Positions 14,541-16,860 of a stretch of 16,860 bases of DNA are shown here, in pieces. This DNA comes from Gammaproteobacteria bacterium (GTDB lineage Bacteria > Pseudomonadota > Gammaproteobacteria > Pseudomonadales > Oleiphilaceae): the NCBI GenBank assembly GCA_029268325.1, contig JAJUGC010000005.1:1-16860 (forward strand). The letters are read 5' to 3'. A program made the translations under genes and the position numbers. How positions within the stretch are numbered: the first letter of the stretch is position 1; each line of letters begins with the position of its first letter. Under the pieces are notes generated by a model. That model was not told where the DNA came from. It did no database searches and saw only the letters and a program-made list of their open reading frames with translations.

Positions 14541-15695
14541 ATGAAACTGCCCCTGTATTTCGACTATGCCGCCACAACACCGGTTGATCCGCGAGTCGCG
14601 GAGAAAATGGTGGAGTGCTTGACGTTTGATGGCAATTTTGCCAATCCCGCATCTCGTTCCCATGTCTATGGCTGGCGTGCGGAGCAGGCCGTGGAGCGGG
14701 CTCGGCGTCAGGTGGCAAACCTGGTGGGTGCCGATCCGCGGGAGATTGTCTGGACCTCCGGGGCGACGGAGTCCGATAACCTGGCCATCAAGGGAGTGGC
14801 TGAGTTTCATGGAGATAAAGGCCGTCATATCATCACCTCGGCCATTGAACACAAGGCAGTGCTGGATACCTGTAAGTATCTGGAGGAGCAAGGCTACGAG
14901 ATCACCTACCTGAAACCGACTTCTGAAGGCCTGATTACCCCGGAGGCCGTGGCCCAGGCATTGCGGCCGGATACGATTCTGGTGTCGCTGATGCATGTCA
15001 ATAATGAACTGGGAACGGTCACCGATATCGACGCCATTGCCCGTCTGACCCGCGAGGCGGGGGTGCTGTTTCATGTGGATGCAGCCCAAAGCGCGGGCAA
15101 GCTGCTAATCGACTTGCAGCAGACCCCGGTCGATCTGATGTCGTTTTCTGCCCACAAGGTCTATGGTCCCAAGGGCGTTGGTGCGCTCTATGTGCGGCGC
15201 CAGCCCAAGGTGCGGATTAGTGCCCAGATCCATGGTGGCGGCCATGAGCAGGGCATGCGTTCCGGAACTTTGCCGACCCATCAGATTGTCGGGATGGGTG
15301 AAGCCTTTGAAATAGCCGGTCAGCTACTCGTTGAAGAGTCGGCCCGTATCCAGAGCTTGCGGGAGCGCTTCTGGAGTGGCATTTGTGACTTGCCAGGTGT
15401 TCACTTGAATGGTGCGCCGGAACCCCGGGTCTGCGGCATTCTCAACATCGCCTTTGCAGGTGTTGAAGGGGAGTCCATGATGATGGCTTTGAAGGATCTG
15501 GCCGTATCTTCAGGGTCGGCCTGTACTTCCGCCAGTGTCGAGCCTTCTTATGTGCTGAAGGGGATAGGGCTGAGCAATGAATTGGCCCATAGCTCGCTGC
15601 GGTTCTCATTGGGGCGGTATACCACCCAGGAGGAAGTGGATGCAGCTATCGCCCAGGTGAGGCAAGCAGTGCAGCGGTTGCGCAATGTGGCCTAA
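14541..15695 (+). CDS. iscS: IscS, cysteine desulfurase lacking the C-terminal IscU-contact tail
   Basis: IscS is a PLP enzyme that takes sulfur from cysteine as a persulfide and delivers it to IscU, TusA, ThiI and other acceptors. The start is the ATG at 14541 (MKLPLYFDYAATTPVDPRVA), matching E. coli residue for residue; an upstream in-frame ATG at 14472 is not conserved. Key residues fall at E. coli numbering: His104 (IEHKAV), the PLP Lys206 (SFSAHKVYGPKG) and the persulfide Cys328 (SSGSACTSAS). The protein is 384 residues and stops after AVQRLRNVA, whereas the E. coli protein continues another 20 residues (404) with the segment needed for good IscU binding. The expected iscU, iscA, hscB, hscA and fdx genes do not follow; the next gene is ndk. 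The sequence does not look damaged: the stop is clean and a terminator follows. Confidence 0.95.
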   Translation: MKLPLYFDYAATTPVDPRVAEKMVECLTFDGNFANPASRSHVYGWRAEQAVERARRQVANLVGADPREIVWTSGATESDNLAIKGVAEFHGDKGRHIITSAIEHKAVLDTCKYLEEQGYEITYLKPTSEGLITPEAVAQALRPDTILVSLMHVNNELGTVTDIDAIARLTREAGVLFHVDAAQSAGKLLIDLQQTPVDLMSFSAHKVYGPKGVGALYVRRQPKVRISAQIHGGGHEQGMRSGTLPTHQIVGMGEAFEIAGQLLVEESARIQSLRERFWSGICDLPGVHLNGAPEPRVCGILNIAFAGVEGESMMMALKDLAVSSGSACTSASVEPSYVLKGIGLSNELAHSSLRFSLGRYTTQEEVDAAIAQVRQAVQRLRNVA

Positions 15696-15790
15696 GGGCA
15701 CGCCGCAGTACCTACAGGCTTGCCCTGGTGTCGCAGTAAAGGCGCGCCACATGATGGGTTTGCGCTTAGCGCTGTCGCCTGGAATCGGTA

Positions 15791-15796
15791 TATAAT
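15791..15796 (+). promoter_or_regulatory. Candidate -10 box for ndk
   Basis: A perfect TATAAT within TATATAATTT sits 74 bases before the ndk ATG. A -35 partner at the usual distance is poor (TTAGCG at 15766-15771, spacer 19). A second TATAAT at 15812-15817 is the loop of the terminator hairpin and also lacks a -35 box. Which, if either, is used cannot be told. Confidence 0.35.
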
Positions 15797-15800
15797 TTCG

Positions 15801-15834
15801 CTAAACCCGCGTATAATCGCGGGTTTAGTTTTTT
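15801..15834 (+). terminator. Intrinsic terminator after iscS, in the ndk leader
   Basis: A perfect 11-bp stem (CTAAACCCGCG and CGCGGGTTTAG) with the six-base loop TATAAT is followed directly by six T. It lies 105 bases after the iscS stop and ends 30 bases before ndk. It should end iscR-iscS transcription. If ndk is transcribed from the box at 15791, the stem would start almost at the 5' end of the message. Confidence 0.88.
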
Positions 15835-15864
15835 AACTGTCCATTCACTAAACGGAGAAACCAC

Positions 15865-16293
15865 ATGGCTGTTGAACGCACACTTTCTATTATCAAACCC
15901 GATGCGGTTGCCAAGAACGTTATTGGCGAAATCTATAGCCGCTTCGAAAAAGCTGGGCTGAAAATCGTAGCAGCCAAAATGGTCCAGCTGTCCAAGGAGC
16001 AGGCGGAAGGTTTCTACGCTGAGCACAAAGAGCGTGGTTTCTTCGCAGATCTGGTTGCCTTCATGACTTCCGGTCCTGTGATGATCCAGGTTCTGGAAGG
16101 TGAGAATGCCATTGCCAAAAACCGTGAACTGATGGGCGCAACTGACCCGAAACAGGCTGAGCCGGGAACTATTCGTGCCGACTTCGCTCAATCTATTGAC
16201 GCCAATGCGGTACACGGCTCCGACTCTCCGGCTTCTGCGGAGCGGGAAGTCGCTTATTTCTTCACTGCAGAAGAAATTTGCTCGCGCGCTTAA
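15865..16293 (+). CDS. ndk: Ndk, nucleoside diphosphate kinase
   Basis: Ndk transfers the gamma phosphate between nucleoside triphosphates and diphosphates through a phosphohistidine. At 142 residues it is the usual bacterial length (E. coli 143). The N-terminus is MAVERTLSIIKPDAVAKN, the central motif is GPVMIQVLEGENAI, and the active-site motif NAVHGSDS places the phospho-accepting histidine at 117. GGAG lies seven bases before the ATG. In relatives ndk follows the end of the isc operon; here it follows iscS directly but behind its own terminator hairpin. Confidence 0.98.
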   Translation: MAVERTLSIIKPDAVAKNVIGEIYSRFEKAGLKIVAAKMVQLSKEQAEGFYAEHKERGFFADLVAFMTSGPVMIQVLEGENAIAKNRELMGATDPKQAEPGTIRADFAQSIDANAVHGSDSPASAEREVAYFFTAEEICSRA

Positions 16294-16302
16294 GTGCTTT
16301 TA

Positions 16303-16323
16303 AGGGGCGGCTTTGCCGCCCCT
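16303..16323 (+). repeat. GC-rich hairpin between ndk and rlmN
   Basis: A perfect 9-bp stem (AGGGGCGGC and GCCGCCCCT) with the loop TTT starts 9 bases after the ndk stop. It is followed by GATGAATT, not a T-run, so it is more likely an mRNA 3'-end stabiliser or partial attenuator than a full terminator. rlmN starts 22 bases later. Confidence 0.6.
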
Positions 16324-16345
16324 GATGAATTAACCCGAGGTCTCT

Positions 16346-16860
16346 ATGAGTCAAGTTTCTGAAAAAGCCAATTTGCTGGGGATGAGCCGCAAGCGACTGG
16401 AAGACTTTTTCGTCTCCATCGGCGAGAAGCGTTTTCGTGCAACCCAGGTCATGCAGTGGATTCACCAATTTGGCGTAACCGACTTCGATGCAATGACGAA
16501 CGTCGGCAAGGGACTTCGGGCCAAGCTCAAGGAAGTGGCTGAGATTCGCCCTCCTGAGGTGGTGTATCAGGACTTTTCCAGTGATGGAACGCGCAAGTGG
16601 GTCATGCGCATGCCCGGTGGCAGCAGCATTGAAACCGTCTTTATTCCCGATGGTGACCGGGGCACGCTCTGTGTGTCGTCACAGATCGGCTGTACGTTGG
16701 ATTGCAGCTTTTGCTCAACCGGCAAGCAAGGCTTTAACCGGAACCTGAGTGCCGATGAGATTATCGGCCAGGTCTGGATTGCAGAACGTTCCTTTGGCGA
16801 GAAAGATTCTTCCAAGAAACGCCATGTGACCAACGTGGTGATGATGGGCATGGGCGAGCC
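16346..16860 (+). CDS. rlmN: RlmN, dual rRNA/tRNA adenine-C2 methyltransferase (3' partial)
   Basis: RlmN is a radical-SAM enzyme that makes 2-methyladenosine at A2503 of 23S rRNA and at A37 of some tRNAs. The first 171 residues are in the window and the gene runs off the end. The N-terminal helical domain (KRFRATQVMQWIHQFG) leads to WVMRMPGG, IETVFIPDGDRGTLCVSSQ and the radical-SAM cluster motif GCTLDCSFCSTG (Cys116, Cys120, Cys123), then NVVMMGMGEP at the window edge. GAGG lies five bases before the ATG. Its iron-sulfur cluster ties it to the iscRS genes upstream. ndk-rlmN adjacency is usual in this group. Confidence 0.97.
   Translation, partial: MSQVSEKANLLGMSRKRLEDFFVSIGEKRFRATQVMQWIHQFGVTDFDAMTNVGKGLRAKLKEVAEIRPPEVVYQDFSSDGTRKWVMRMPGGSSIETVFIPDGDRGTLCVSSQIGCTLDCSFCSTGKQGFNRNLSADEIIGQVWIAERSFGEKDSSKKRHVTNVVMMGMGE

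Noticed and set aside
1..16860. CRISPR arrays, transposons, phage or toxin-antitoxin genes
   Set aside because: No regularly spaced repeats, transposase motifs or paired small ORFs with credible starts were seen on either strand.

Overview
The window carries ordinary chromosomal housekeeping genes of a flagellated gammaproteobacterium. The gene order queA-tgt-yajC-secD-secF-suhB-trmJ-cysE-iscR-iscS followed by ndk-rlmN, with a tRNA-Leu divergent from queA, is the order I recall from Pseudomonas and its marine relatives (Marinobacter, Hahella and Cellvibrionales-type genera). I cannot fix the genus. No transposase, integrase, phage gene, CRISPR array or defence gene is visible.

Layout. (1) 2-4041, plus strand: the end of a flagellar rod/hook operon, flgJ (5' end cut off), flgK, flgL. 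(2) 4042-5753: a less conserved gap with one predicted lipoprotein gene, a 313-base stretch with no gene but some inverted repeats, and a minus-strand tRNA-Leu(CAA) with a good sigma-70 promoter. (3) 5769-11239, plus: queA and tgt (queuosine in tRNA), then yajC-secD-secF (accessory Sec translocon), closed by a perfect 18-bp bidirectional terminator. (4) 11319-12104, minus: suhB, whose protein has lost most of its catalytic metal ligands. (5) 12240-15695, plus: trmJ, cysE, iscR, iscS. A probable pair of IscR operators lies before iscR and a stable hairpin between iscR and iscS. (6) 15801-16860: a strong terminator hairpin, then ndk and the 5' half of rlmN.

How the genes relate. Many act on RNA or its modification: QueA and Tgt make queuosine, TrmJ 2'-O-methylates tRNA, RlmN methylates an adenine in rRNA and tRNA, IscS supplies sulfur for thiolated tRNA bases, and SuhB belongs to the rRNA antitermination machinery. 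CysE makes O-acetylserine, the precursor of the cysteine that IscS consumes.

The most interesting departures from the expected pattern are these. The iscU-iscA-hscB-hscA-fdx(-iscX) block usually found between iscS and ndk is absent, and IscS itself ends 20 residues early, losing the tail that contacts IscU. SuhB looks like a catalytically dead inositol-monophosphatase fold. Both suggest that the moonlighting or regulatory role was kept while the textbook role was lost or moved elsewhere. I found no convincing wholly new multi-gene system.
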